A model generated the notes under the pieces. It was not told the DNA's origin. It ran no database searches and saw only the letters and a list, made by a program, of their open reading frames with translations. DNA of 64,000 bases, taken from Pseudomonas sp. UBA1879. GTDB lineage: Bacteria > Pseudomonadota > Gammaproteobacteria > Pseudomonadales > Pseudomonadaceae. A program made the translations under genes and the position numbers. Position 1 is the first letter of the stretch, and each line of letters opens with the position of its first letter. Location: contig NZ_DDHJ01000026.1 of assembly GCF_002338065.1 (NCBI RefSeq), positions 1 to 64,000 of the forward strand. Direction: 5' to 3'. Shown one piece after another: positions 9,085 to 18,787 of the stretch.

Positions 9085-10374
9085 TTAGCTCGCGACCGCT
9101 TCCACGTGCGCATGACCGCCTTTGCGGAACAGCACCAGCGTGGCGATCAGGCCCAGAATGGCCGCACCGCTTAACCAGATGCCCGGCGCCGCTTTGTTGT
9201 TCAGCTCGTGGATCAAGTAGGTACAGGCCGCCGGGGTGAAGCCGCCGAAGGTCGCCGTCGCCAGGCTGTAGGCCAGAGAGAAGCCCGTGGTGCGCACTTC
9301 GACGGGCATGATTTCGGTCAGGGACACCACCATCGCGCCGTTGTACGAGCCGTACAGGAAGGACAGCCACAGCTCGACCATCAGCAGGTTGCCGAAGCTC
9401 GGGTTGGAGGTCAGCCAGGACAGGGCAGGGTACGCCGTGACGATGGCCAGAATCGTCGCCGCCAGCAGCAGGGGTTTGCGACCGATCTTGTCAGACACCG
9501 CGCCCATGACCGGCAACCAGATGAAGTTCGAGATACCGACGCACACGGTCACCAGCAGGCTGTCCAGGTCGGACAGGTGCAGCTCGTTTTTGCCGAAGGT
9601 CGGCGTGTAAGCCGTGATCAGGTAGAACGACACGGTGGTCATGACCACCAGCGCCATGCCGGCAATGACAATGCCGAAGTTCGAGCCGATGGACTTCACC
9701 ACCTCGCCCATGGTCGGACGGTGTTTGCGCGCGCGGGCTTCGAATTCAGGGGTTTCCTCCAGCGAACGGCGGATGATGAAAATCGCCGGAACGATGGCGC
9801 AACCCACAATGAACGGTACGCGCCAGCCCCATTGGCTCATGTCTTCCGGGCTCAGCCAGTGGTTGAGGGCCACACCCAGCAGGCCAGCGAACACCACCGC
9901 TGCCTGCTGGCTCGCGGATTGCCAGCTGACGAAGAAGCCTTTGCGGCCCGGGGTCGAGATTTCAGCCAAGTACACCGACACACCGCCCAGCTCTACGCCG
10001 GCGGAGAAGCCTTGCAGCAGACGGCCGACCAGCACCAACAGTGGCGCGGCGACCCCGAGCGTCGCGTAGCCGGGCACGCACGCGATCAGGATCGTGCCCA
10101 TCGCCATCATTGCCAGCGTGATAATCAGACCTTTTTTACGACCGTGGTGGTCGATGTAGGCACCGAGGAAGATGGCGCCCAGTGGGCGCATCAGGAAGCC
10201 CGCGCCGAAGGTTGCCAGTGACAGCATCAGGGAGGCGAACTCGCTGTCGGCCGGGAAGAAGGTCTTTGCAATGGCTGTGGCGTAGAAGCCGTAAACCATA
10301 AAGTCGAACATTTCAAGGAAATTGCCGCTGACAACGCGGAAAATCGCCTTGCCTTTGCCTGTGGTCGAGGCCAT
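9085..10374 (-). CDS. MFS metabolite:H+ symporter, citrate/tricarballylate type
   Basis: A 429-residue inner-membrane transporter of the major facilitator superfamily, with about 12 hydrophobic segments. The loop between helices 2 and 3 carries GAYIDHHGRKKG, the MFS signature, repeated in variant form later as GAVSDKIGRKP. The opening VSGNFLEMFDFMVYGFYATAIAKTFFP-type stretch and GRLLQGFSAGVELGG resemble CitA and TcuC of the metabolite:H+ symporter family, so a tricarboxylate is the likely substrate. Alpha-ketoglutarate or another organic acid cannot be excluded. It stands alone, with its own terminator to the left. Confidence 0.88.
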   Translation of the reverse strand: MASTTGKGKAIFRVVSGNFLEMFDFMVYGFYATAIAKTFFPADSEFASLMLSLATFGAGFLMRPLGAIFLGAYIDHHGRKKGLIITLAMMAMGTILIACVPGYATLGVAAPLLVLVGRLLQGFSAGVELGGVSVYLAEISTPGRKGFFVSWQSASQQAAVVFAGLLGVALNHWLSPEDMSQWGWRVPFIVGCAIVPAIFIIRRSLEETPEFEARARKHRPTMGEVVKSIGSNFGIVIAGMALVVMTTVSFYLITAYTPTFGKNELHLSDLDSLLVTVCVGISNFIWLPVMGAVSDKIGRKPLLLAATILAIVTAYPALSWLTSNPSFGNLLMVELWLSFLYGSYNGAMVVSLTEIMPVEVRTTGFSLAYSLATATFGGFTPAACTYLIHELNNKAAPGIWLSGAAILGLIATLVLFRKGGHAHVEAVAS

Positions 10375-10669
10375 TTGGAATTACTCACTTAGGCTGTCTA
10401 GCTGGGGGGATCCGTTGTATTTGTACGTCCTCTGCCGCGCAGTTCACGCTTGGTCCTGAGCTGCGCAGATTTGTAACGATATGTGTAAAAGTGGCGGATG
10501 GCAATCAGAAGCCTCGCGTCGCCTCGTTGCAATCGGTCCATGGGCCCCCGGCTGCAATATTTGTTCATGTCACGGCCTTCCCGCCTCTCCTTTTAACTCG
10601 CTCCCTTTGTTCCGTCCCGGTTGCCAAGGCTGTTGGCGGCCATGGCTTACTTTGCGAGTTAACCACCCG

Positions 10670-13600
10670 ATGACTGTTAAAGCTGACCTGATCGATTTGT
10701 TTTCCCGACGTCCTTCACTTTCGCCACTGGCTCGCGCATTGCTGCGCGGCGAACTGAAGCGTCAATTTCCTCACCTCCCGCTCGACCCTGACGTGGTGGT
10801 CATAACGGAGGTGACCGAGAGCGGCGAGCCGACGAGCGAAACCCTGACCGCCTGCCTGCATCGGCTGTTCGCCGTTGGCACTACGCCCCAATGGCGCGCC
10901 GGGGTGAATACGCTGCTCATCGACCCGACACTGCCGGACGCCACGGCCTCCGACGTGGACATGGAAACGTTAGCCGTGGTCTTCGACACCGTGTCCCTGA
11001 GCCTGCTCGACCATTTCATGGCCGCACTGGTGACGTTTTGGGACCAGCCCGATGCAGACGGCCTCAGTCCTGGCGTGCGTTTGGCGGCCGTGCTCGAAGA
11101 GCGGCACCCGGGTCCCGACGCCTCGGTCGCCTCCGAGCATCAGGCGTTATCGGTCCTCGACGCGCAGTTGACTGCCATTCAGGGCGTTCCTGCGCTGGGT
11201 CTGGCGGATTTCGCTGAGATTGAGCGTTATCTGGCGAAAATCACCGACATCACCCCCTTATTGATCGATGCACGAGACACGGTGATTGCCTCGCGTCTGT
11301 CCCGGCTCGAACAACTCCCGCCCTGGCTGAGCGCTGCATCGCCTGCTGACCGTCTCGATTACAGCCGCAAACTGGCGGCATTGGCGGTGGTCACCGAGCA
11401 GTCGGAGGGGCGAAGCTGGGACGACGACTTGCCGCCGCTCCTCGATTACGCCCGCAAAGCGCTGCAGGACTTGCTGCGCGATGACTACCCGGACGCCACG
11501 TGGCTTACCCTCGATGATGTCACCGTGCACATCGACAAAGTGGTCGCCGCGCCGGTGCCGTCAGTCGGGCAGTTCATCCCCATCGGCAGCGTTGAGCATC
11601 AGCGGATGAGCGTGGCCCATTTCGCCCTGGGCAACCTGTGCAGCCTCCCCAGCGGCACGATCAAGTTGTCGATGCGGGACGGTGGGCCGCCGCCGACCTG
11701 GCTGACAGTCAATTACCTGAAGCGCCTGATTACCCGCGCTAATGTCGGCAGTGCGTACCCGGCCCTGGTGCGTCGCTACCTGATTGCCGATCCGGTCGAG
11801 ACCGTGCGCCGTCAACGCCTGTTCGCCGATCAGCTTCGCGCGCAATTACCGCTCAAAGCACTGGAGCAGAAAATTCGTGGCGAAGGCCAACTGACCGAGG
11901 CGGGCTATCGGCGGGTGTGTGCGCTGTTCGCGAAGTCTGCTGAAGGTTCACCCGCTGACAGTGTGCTGCGTCCGCTGGCCTGGGTGGCACAGCCCGGCGC
12001 CACGGCTGACCCAGTCTGTAACCTGTTCGTGATTGGCGCAGCGGATACCGCCGTCGGTCCGTTTCTGCTGTATCGCCCGCTGGCGCCCGTGCCGTTGGTT
12101 GAATTCGCCACGTGGCAGCAACTGCGCACAGCCATTGCCACAGCGGGCGAGCTGCAAGATGAGGTGCTGGCCTGGATGACCGATCACGGACGGCGCCGTT
12201 ACGCCAATGGTGGTTTTGATCAGCCACATATCATCCGCTTCGGGCTCGGCTCGGATTTCGCGCCGACGCCGATTCCCGCCCCTGCGCAATTGAGCGTGGC
12301 GCCGGTCGAGGGCGATCTGTTGCAGGCCCTGTTCGACGCCAATGCCCAGGCACTGGTGGACCTCGCTGATCGCGAGTCGGTGTCCAACGCCGAAAGCCGC
12401 TGGGCGATGATCCAGCGCGCCGGCTGGCTCGGGCTGGATCTGGTAATGCCGTTCCTGTCAGGCGGGGTTGCCAACGCGCTGTGGCTGGTGCAGTTGATGA
12501 ACGCGGTGGATCAGACGCTGGTGGCGGGTAAGCGCTCGGTCGGTCCTGAGCAACGGCAGGCGTGGAATACGCTGCTGCTGACCGTCTCCATGATTCTGCT
12601 GCATCGGGGCTTTACGTACCGCGCCCGAGACGTGCAGCGCTCGGCCACCCTTCGCGCCATCGAAACTGAATTGGCGGCCTCGCCAGAGGCGCCTGATGTG
12701 CAAAGCAACGAACCCCCACCGCTGGCGATTGCCAGCGAGGCCCCTCAGCAGCTGGATTTTTCCTGGTCCAGCCTTCGGCATACGTTGACCCATGCACAAA
12801 GACAGCATCTGGACCGTCTGAGAGTCATTCCCGAGCCGCAATGGGTGCTGACGTCCGAAGCCTCGGAGAAAAACGGGCTTATCCAGCACGATGATCAATG
12901 GTGGGTGCAGCTGGACACCGGGGTGTATCCAGTGTCGTTCTCAGGGGAAACGGTGCGCATTGCCGACCCGCAGCACCCGTTATCGCTGGGGCCTCGGCTC
13001 AAGCGTGTCGAGCAGCAATGGCAGCTCGATCTGTCACTGGGCCTGCGCGGCGGCGGGCCGAAACGCACGGCCCGACAGTTGGCTCAGGAAAACGCAGCGA
13101 AGCTCAAGCAGGTCACGGAGCAGAACGCCGTCCTCGACGCACGCAAGAAAACCCTGTATCGACGATTCGTGACGTGGCACGCGGCCTGCCGCAACGTCGC
13201 GGGTCAGATCCAGGCCACGGTGTTCGATGCGATCGAAGTCGACCTCAATGAACTCATGGGCATTTTCGAAGAGAAACAGCGGCTGCAAGCCTCGTTGCGC
13301 CCTGCGGATCGGATGCCTGAGAAAACAGTGGCAACGGACCTGCAGGCCGTGGTGCGGCGCATCGCCTTTTACGAGGGGGTGTTGATGCAAAACCTGGTCA
13401 AGCTCGCGCGCTCTCAAATCAACCGGCTTGACGCGCTGGCCGTGTCGGCGGTGACCCAGGCCAACGTCGATGCCTACGTCGCGCTGTTCGAAGAGATGCT
13501 GCTGATCGAGGAGCGCGGCACTGTGTGGTCTGCGCATCGGGAACGCTTATGGCAGCAACTGCGGGAGGTGCCCAAAGTCGGGGAAAAAATCTGGCACGAC

Positions 13601-14884
13601 GAAGTGCTGGACCTGCTGCGCAGCAACGTGTTCACGCACCTTGACTGGCGTGCGACGCGCCTGTGGTCGCTGCTGGAGCTGAGCTTCAGCAGAGACGTGG
13701 TGCTGTCGAAACACGGTAACGCCGAGATCAAAGCGTTGCGGACCGATGACCGCCTGCATGCGGCGGTCAGCTCCCAGATCGAACTGGAGAAGCCCAACGA
13801 TTACACGCTGGCCGAGCAAATCGACGTCTTGGAGAGCTCACTGCGCGAGTACGATCGGGGCATTCTGACCGCGACCTGCGCCCAGCAAGACATGCCCGAA
13901 GCGTTCGATCCGGCGCGGTTCACGCGTTTTCTCGACGAGTTCGGCTGGATAGCGGAACGCGCGGAGCAACGCCTGTCCGATCTGATTCGCGAGAGTACAG
14001 AAGCCGAGAAACGGCCTATTGACGTCGCGCCGAGGGTCAGACAGCCGCGCAAGCGGGTGTTCAAGACCCGTAATCAGCGCACCCTGGTGGGGCAGCTTCG
14101 CGAGGGCGAGCCGGATTTACCGGGCGCGGTGCTGGAAGTCACCCAACCCATGGGACAGGCTGCGATCGAGACCTACCACTTGCATGAAAACGGGGAGTGG
14201 GTCGAGGTCGAAACCGCCGCGCCCGTCCAGCCGGACAAACCGGAACCCAAGCTCGGACCGGTCGAGCTCAAACGTCAGTCCAGCGAAGCGCTGGCGCGCG
14301 TCGATTCGGACATCGGTAACGCCCGTCGTCAGGCGAAACGGGCCGATGAGCCGGCCGACATGCAGGACATTCTGGTGCACAAAGCCGACAGCCTGTCTGC
14401 ACTGGCGGACAAGCTCGCAAACGCTGCGGGCAGTGACGAAGCCGCTCAGGGGCAGGTCAGTGCGTTGCGAGCGGCCGCCACTCGACTGGTGGAAGAGGGC
14501 CGCGCGCTGCGCATCGCCATGATCAAGGCGCAGCCACCCACGGCGGCGCGTCTTGCGTATCTGGCGCAGGAGCGGGAAGTGGACATCGCCCTGTTCGAGG
14601 GGCGCAAGAACCTGTCGGGGGCCAAGCGCAACGACTTTCTGCAGGAGTACGTCATTCGTGACACGGATCGTCGTGTGCTCTGGTGGGCGCACTTTCACTA
14701 CCCCACTGAAAGTGCGTCGGCAGAAGCCTTCAGCGCGGCCCACCTGAAACTCCCGGAGCAGCGATTCGTCGGCTACAAAGCGCAGGTCAAGGCGGCCAAG
14801 GACAGCAAAGAAGTCATCAGCGTGTACCGCAGCGCGATCGGCAAGGACGTCGCGCAGCGGTTGTTCTTGAGCCTGGTCGGCTAG
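10670..14884 (+). CDS. Large dermonecrotic-toxin-domain protein (DUF6543-type), function unknown
   Basis: About 1404 residues from ATG 10670. An upstream in-frame start at 10481 exists, but its 63 extra residues (rich in Cys, Trp and Pro) do not look coding. The region with LPPWLSAASPADRLDYSRKL and the following segments resembles the DUF6543 domain of large Pseudomonas proteins, some of which carry leucine-rich repeats and a NEL ubiquitin ligase. I see neither here. There are hydrophobic stretches in the middle (around 590-660), charged helical regions later, and the C-terminal pattern VLWWAHFHYP...AHLK that I associate with this family. No signal peptide and no secretion genes are nearby. 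Toxicity is inferred from the family name only. Confidence 0.75.
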   Translation: MTVKADLIDLFSRRPSLSPLARALLRGELKRQFPHLPLDPDVVVITEVTESGEPTSETLTACLHRLFAVGTTPQWRAGVNTLLIDPTLPDATASDVDMETLAVVFDTVSLSLLDHFMAALVTFWDQPDADGLSPGVRLAAVLEERHPGPDASVASEHQALSVLDAQLTAIQGVPALGLADFAEIERYLAKITDITPLLIDARDTVIASRLSRLEQLPPWLSAASPADRLDYSRKLAALAVVTEQSEGRSWDDDLPPLLDYARKALQDLLRDDYPDATWLTLDDVTVHIDKVVAAPVPSVGQFIPIGSVEHQRMSVAHFALGNLCSLPSGTIKLSMRDGGPPPTWLTVNYLKRLITRANVGSAYPALVRRYLIADPVETVRRQRLFADQLRAQLPLKALEQKIRGEGQLTEAGYRRVCALFAKSAEGSPADSVLRPLAWVAQPGATADPVCNLFVIGAADTAVGPFLLYRPLAPVPLVEFATWQQLRTAIATAGELQDEVLAWMTDHGRRRYANGGFDQPHIIRFGLGSDFAPTPIPAPAQLSVAPVEGDLLQALFDANAQALVDLADRESVSNAESRWAMIQRAGWLGLDLVMPFLSGGVANALWLVQLMNAVDQTLVAGKRSVGPEQRQAWNTLLLTVSMILLHRGFTYRARDVQRSATLRAIETELAASPEAPDVQSNEPPPLAIASEAPQQLDFSWSSLRHTLTHAQRQHLDRLRVIPEPQWVLTSEASEKNGLIQHDDQWWVQLDTGVYPVSFSGETVRIADPQHPLSLGPRLKRVEQQWQLDLSLGLRGGGPKRTARQLAQENAAKLKQVTEQNAVLDARKKTLYRRFVTWHAACRNVAGQIQATVFDAIEVDLNELMGIFEEKQRLQASLRPADRMPEKTVATDLQAVVRRIAFYEGVLMQNLVKLARSQINRLDALAVSAVTQANVDAYVALFEEMLLIEERGTVWSAHRERLWQQLREVPKVGEKIWHDEVLDLLRSNVFTHLDWRATRLWSLLELSFSRDVVLSKHGNAEIKALRTDDRLHAAVSSQIELEKPNDYTLAEQIDVLESSLREYDRGILTATCAQQDMPEAFDPARFTRFLDEFGWIAERAEQRLSDLIRESTEAEKRPIDVAPRVRQPRKRVFKTRNQRTLVGQLREGEPDLPGAVLEVTQPMGQAAIETYHLHENGEWVEVETAAPVQPDKPEPKLGPVELKRQSSEALARVDSDIGNARRQAKRADEPADMQDILVHKADSLSALADKLANAAGSDEAAQGQVSALRAAATRLVEEGRALRIAMIKAQPPTAARLAYLAQEREVDIALFEGRKNLSGAKRNDFLQEYVIRDTDRRVLWWAHFHYPTESASAEAFSAAHLKLPEQRFVGYKAQVKAAKDSKEVISVYRSAIGKDVAQRLFLSLVG

Positions 14885-15451
14885 CTATTTAAGCAACGCC
14901 TCACGCAGGTCGGCGGACAAGCCGTCCGGGGCCAGCCAGATCGCGAAGTACACCTTCGCCAGCTCGGCATCGGGGCTGGCGAAGATCACCTTGCCGTTGC
15001 GGATCAGGGTCAGGCCGTCGGTGCGGTCCCACGCCAGGTCATAGCGGTCGCCTTTGACGATGTTTTGAAAACTGCCGTGCAGCCGGTCAAGCTCCGGTCT
15101 CAGCCGGGCCAATGTTTCCGGCGTCTGTTGTTTGTCGAGCGCGGCATTGGCGGCCTTGATCACGTCCTGACGGTCAATGTCTTTGAGGTAGTACAGTTCG
15201 AGCTTCTGAGGGGCTTGGGTGAAGGCGGCCTGTTTGGCGGAAACGGACGGTTCGGCGTAGAAGGCGGCGGCGTAGACGTCGGTCCACAAGTACGTGAGGA
15301 TCGCCTGGTTCTTGCGCTCCAGCGGTGGAGTGTGGCCGTCGAGGCGGACGGGAAAGTTGGCCTGCTTGAGCAGATCCGCCTGCGAAGCCATGACCATGGG
15401 GCTGGCGAACGCGGCGAGCACAAGCATCCAGGGCAGGAGGCGGTGGCGCAT
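14885..15451 (-). CDS. Chalcone-isomerase-like periplasmic protein
   Basis: A 188-residue protein with a Sec signal peptide (cleavage after VMASQA or nearby). The mature part has the layout of bacterial chalcone-isomerase-like proteins (KLELYYLKDIDRQDV, then FNIVKGDRYDL-like and a closing YFAIWLAPDGLS). Bacterial members have no proven isomerase role. Its stop codon directly abuts the stop of the convergent toxin-like gene with no spacing, so no separate terminator fits between them. Confidence 0.8.
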   Translation of the reverse strand: MRHRLLPWMLVLAAFASPMVMASQADLLKQANFPVRLDGHTPPLERKNQAILTYLWTDVYAAAFYAEPSVSAKQAAFTQAPQKLELYYLKDIDRQDVIKAANAALDKQQTPETLARLRPELDRLHGSFQNIVKGDRYDLAWDRTDGLTLIRNGKVIFASPDAELAKVYFAIWLAPDGLSADLREALLK

Positions 15452-15869
15452 AAGGGGCTCTTCTCTCGATGAAGGTGCGGTAAGGGTATGACATTTTTGC
15501 CCATTCGCGGTTGAGCGCGGTAGGCAAACGACTGTGCCGTTCGCCTACATTCCGCCATACCGCCGAGACCCCGAAGCGGCGTGGCGAACAACCCTCCAAG
15601 GCTCAACCCACAAAAATTGCAGCTTTTATTGGGATTCCCCCCACCAACACATTTATCATCCGCACCCATCGGGCATTTCCTCCCCGTTTGCGGTGACGGA
15701 TGCACGTCACGCAGACAAAATTGGCTTGCGACGCGACCAAGGGTTAATGTTCCCCGCGACGCTGGACGATTAGACTGCGCCGCGAGTTTCGAGTCTTCAT
15801 GTCGCCGGGCGCGGCATGGGTTAGCCGGAGACGCCAGAGTGGCGCCTCGGCCTGTTCTAAGGAGTACGC
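15452..15869. other. Intergenic region upstream of sthA
   Basis: 418 bases between the chalcone-isomerase-like gene (leftward) and sthA (rightward). It should carry both promoters. I see no tRNA, repeat or convincing small gene in it. The only clear signal is the ribosome-binding site AAGGAG at about 15859-15864, ahead of sthA. Confidence 0.5.
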
Positions 15870-17264
15870 ATGGCTGTCTACAACTACGACGTAGTGGTAC
15901 TGGGTTCCGGCCCAGCTGGAGAAGGCGCGGCGATGAACGCCGCCAAGGCTGGGCGCAAGGTAGCCATGGTCGACAGCCGTCGGCAGGTCGGCGGCAACTG
16001 CACCCACCTGGGCACGATCCCGTCCAAGGCATTGCGTCACTCGGTCAAGCAGATCATCCAGTTCAACACCAACCCGATGTTCCGGGCCATTGGCGAGCCG
16101 CGCTGGTTTTCGTTCCCGGACGTGTTGAAGAGCGCCGAAAAGGTCATCAATAAACAGGTCGCGTCCCGCACCGGTTACTACGCTCGCAACCGCGTCGACG
16201 TGTTCTTTGGCACCGGCAGTTTCGCCGATGAACGCACCGTCGATGTGGTCTGCAACAGTGGCGTCGTGGAAAAGCTGGTGGCCAACCAGATCATTATCGC
16301 CACCGGCTCGCGGCCGTATCGTCCGGCGGATATCGACTTTTCCCACAAGCGTATCTACGACAGCGACACCGTCCTCAGTATCACCCACACCCCACGTAAG
16401 CTCATCATCTACGGTGCCGGGGTGATTGGCTGCGAATATGCATCGATCTTCAGCGGTCTGGGGGTGGACGTCGAGCTGATCGACAACCGTGACCAACTCC
16501 TGAGCTTCCTCGACGCCGAGATTTCCCAAGGCCTGAGCTATCACTTCAGCAACAACAATGTGATGGTGCGCCACAACGAGGAGTATGAGCGTGTCGAAGG
16601 CCTGGAAAACGGCGTGATCCTGCACCTCAAATCCGGCAAGAAGGTGAAAGCCGACGCGTTGCTGTGGTGCAACGGCCGTACCGGCAACACCGACAAGCTG
16701 GGCCTGGAAAACGTCGGCATCAAGGCTAACGGCCGGGGCCAGATCGAAGTGGACGAGGAATACCGGACCAGCCAGCCCAACATCTATGGCGCAGGCGACG
16801 TGATCGGTTGGCCGAGTCTCGCCAGCGCGGCCTATGACCAGGGCCGTTCGGCCTCGGGCATGGCGGTGGATAACGGCACGTGGCGCTTCGTCAATGACGT
16901 GCCGACCGGCATCTACACCATTCCGGAGATCAGCTCGATCGGCCAGAACGAGCATGATTTGACCCAGGCCAAAGTACCGTATGAAGTGGGCAAGGCGTTT
17001 TTCAAAAGCATGGCCCGCGCCCAGATTTCCAATGAGCCGGTGGGCATGTTGAAAATTCTGTTCCACCGCGAAACCCTGCAGATTCTGGGCGTGCACTGCT
17101 TCGGTGACCAGGCTTCGGAGATCGTGCACATCGGCCAGGCGATCATGAACCAGCCGGGTGAGGCCAACAGCATCAAGTATTTCGTCAACACCACATTCAA
17201 CTATCCGACCATGGCCGAAGCCTATCGGGTGGCAGCGTACGACGGCCTCAACCGGCTTTTTTGA
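15870..17264 (+). CDS. sthA: Soluble pyridine nucleotide transhydrogenase
   Basis: A 464-residue FAD enzyme that equilibrates NADPH and NADH in the cytoplasm. The FAD motif VVLGSGPAGEG is at about 9-19 and the NAD motif IIYGAGVIGCEYA at about 178-190. In the disulfide-oxidoreductase position it reads NCTHLGTIPSKALRH. The first Cys (44) is present but the second is Thr, as is normal for SthA and unlike lipoamide or glutathione reductases. The C-terminal dimerisation domain is complete. An AAGGAG site precedes the ATG. The neighbouring GDPD, PilZ and lolCDE genes match the order I recall from P. aeruginosa. Confidence 0.97.
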   Translation: MAVYNYDVVVLGSGPAGEGAAMNAAKAGRKVAMVDSRRQVGGNCTHLGTIPSKALRHSVKQIIQFNTNPMFRAIGEPRWFSFPDVLKSAEKVINKQVASRTGYYARNRVDVFFGTGSFADERTVDVVCNSGVVEKLVANQIIIATGSRPYRPADIDFSHKRIYDSDTVLSITHTPRKLIIYGAGVIGCEYASIFSGLGVDVELIDNRDQLLSFLDAEISQGLSYHFSNNNVMVRHNEEYERVEGLENGVILHLKSGKKVKADALLWCNGRTGNTDKLGLENVGIKANGRGQIEVDEEYRTSQPNIYGAGDVIGWPSLASAAYDQGRSASGMAVDNGTWRFVNDVPTGIYTIPEISSIGQNEHDLTQAKVPYEVGKAFFKSMARAQISNEPVGMLKILFHRETLQILGVHCFGDQASEIVHIGQAIMNQPGEANSIKYFVNTTFNYPTMAEAYRVAAYDGLNRLF

Positions 17265-17306
17265 GCGGCTCCGGCCGGTGGCCTGAGCCGGCCGGGGAGA
17301 CCGATT

Positions 17307-18029
17307 TCAGTGATTCCCGAGGGTGGCGCTGGCCAAACCGGGAAAGTCTGTAATCAGGCTGTCAACGCCGAAGTCGGCGAGTCTGCGCATCAGCGCAGGC
17401 TCGTTGACGGTCCACACAGACACATGCAGGCCCAGGGTCTGAGCTTTCTTGAGGCGCTCTGGCGTGCAATGCGTCCAGTTCAGCGCCAGAATCTCGCAAC
17501 CATAGCTCGTGGCGACCTTCAACGGGTCGAGCCACGCGTATTCGGCCACCAGCCCTCGCGACAGGTCCGGGGTCAGCTCCAACGCCGCCTTCAGAACTTC
17601 CCGCGAACTCGACGTAATGGTGACCTTGTCCAGCAAACCGTGACGCTGGGCCATCTCGCGGATCGCCAACACAGTCGTGGCCGCGCGGGTGCGTGACGCG
17701 CTCTTGACTTCCAGTTGCCAGTGGTCGAAATCGCATTTCTCGAACAACTCTTCCAGGCGCGGAATCGGGCACGGGTTGACCCAACCCGGACCGCCCCTGC
17801 GCGCGTCATAGGTCACCAGGTCCGCCGCGTCGTGCTCGACCACCTTGCCACGCCGATCGGTGGTGCGTTTCAGGGTCGGGTCATGAATGACCATCAGTTC
17901 GCCGGCGCGGGACAGGTGCAGGTCCAGTTCGCAACGCTTGACCCCGTGTTTCAGGCATTCCTGAAAGCTGGTCAGGGTGTTTTCCGGTGCTTCGCCTTTG
18001 GCGCCGCGGTGGCCGTAGATGAGGGTCAC
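17307..18029 (-). CDS. Glycerophosphodiester phosphodiesterase (cytoplasmic, UgpQ-like)
   Basis: A 240-residue TIM-barrel GDPD that cleaves glycerophosphodiesters to glycerol-3-phosphate and an alcohol. Catalytic and metal residues are visible: His7 in GHRGAKGEAPENT, Glu34 and Asp36 in CELDLHL, and His49 in VIHDPTLKR. There is no signal peptide, so it resembles cytoplasmic UgpQ rather than periplasmic GlpQ. It converges with sthA, and the PilZ gene lies upstream on the same strand with a 44-base gap. Confidence 0.93.
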   Translation of the reverse strand: MTLIYGHRGAKGEAPENTLTSFQECLKHGVKRCELDLHLSRAGELMVIHDPTLKRTTDRRGKVVEHDAADLVTYDARRGGPGWVNPCPIPRLEELFEKCDFDHWQLEVKSASRTRAATTVLAIREMAQRHGLLDKVTITSSSREVLKAALELTPDLSRGLVAEYAWLDPLKVATSYGCEILALNWTHCTPERLKKAQTLGLHVSVWTVNEPALMRRLADFGVDSLITDFPGLASATLGNH

Positions 18030-18073
18030 GGGTACTCCTTGAATGGCTGCATAACGCGCCTTTGGCTAAAAAG

Positions 18074-18661
18074 TCAGGATGGATCAGGGCTGTTCTGTTC
18101 TCGGGCCAGGCGTCGTTGCGCGGCTTGTCGTTGCAGTATGTGTCGGGCCAGCAGCTGTCGCTGGGCATCGCTCAGCTCGACCCATTCGGTGCCGACCTCG
18201 TAACCGCCGATGGTGTGGGACTGAGAGTGGGTGACCCTGGCGCGGAGCATCATCCCGGAAGCCTGGGGCATGAGCACCATTTTGACCGACAGCAGGCTGC
18301 CAACCGGGAAAGGTTGATGGGACTCGAACTGCAGACCACCTTCGGACATGATCACCTTCTGCGGCGCGCCGAGCTTGCCGAGAACGGTCTGGGCCACCAC
18401 TTGACCCAATAAATCGATGCGTTTGCTCATGGCCCGCAGGAAGCTGTTGGTGGTACGGTCGCGGTCGTCGAGCTGGCGCAGCAAGTGCTGCGATTCGAAC
18501 TCGGCGACATGCAACTCGCTCAGCAGATCGAAGAGGGTCGAGGTGTCCCGGTGAGCCAGTTCGTCGACCGAGCCGGAGTCTGGAATGCGTTGAATTTCCA
18601 GTGCGACGCTGTCCTCGATACGGTAGTATTCGCGGCGTTCTTCTTCATCTAATGTCGGCAT
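18074..18661 (-). CDS. PilZ-domain protein with altered c-di-GMP motif
   Basis: A 195-residue protein. The N-terminus has RREYYRIED, which supplies the RxxxR half of a PilZ site. The second half, normally (D/N)xSxxG, reads VIMSEGG, so the Asp/Asn is replaced by Ile while Ser and Gly remain. The long middle (about 30-110) is helical and not typical of minimal PilZ domains. Binding of c-di-GMP is therefore uncertain. It is divergent from lolC across 126 bases and may share a transcript with the GDPD gene. Confidence 0.8.
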   Translation of the reverse strand: MPTLDEEERREYYRIEDSVALEIQRIPDSGSVDELAHRDTSTLFDLLSELHVAEFESQHLLRQLDDRDRTTNSFLRAMSKRIDLLGQVVAQTVLGKLGAPQKVIMSEGGLQFESHQPFPVGSLLSVKMVLMPQASGMMLRARVTHSQSHTIGGYEVGTEWVELSDAQRQLLARHILQRQAAQRRLAREQNSPDPS

Positions 18662-18787
18662 GGCGAACCCATGGTAGCAGCGGTTGTCAGAGTGATTGCT
18701 CTCGTTTGCGACTCAGTGATTCGAGTGTAAAGCCGCAGGCCAAGGCCCGCCACAAGGACGTTCCCATTCCTCCGAACAAGCCCCTAC

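Noticed and set aside
10481..10669. The extended N-terminus of the toxin-like gene from an upstream ATG
   Set aside because: The extra 63 residues are rich in Cys, Trp and Pro, do not resemble the rest, and the body with charged helices starts at 10670.
15744..17129. A 461-codon leftward frame opposite sthA
   Set aside because: Shadow of sthA; the rightward frame has intact FAD and NAD motifs.
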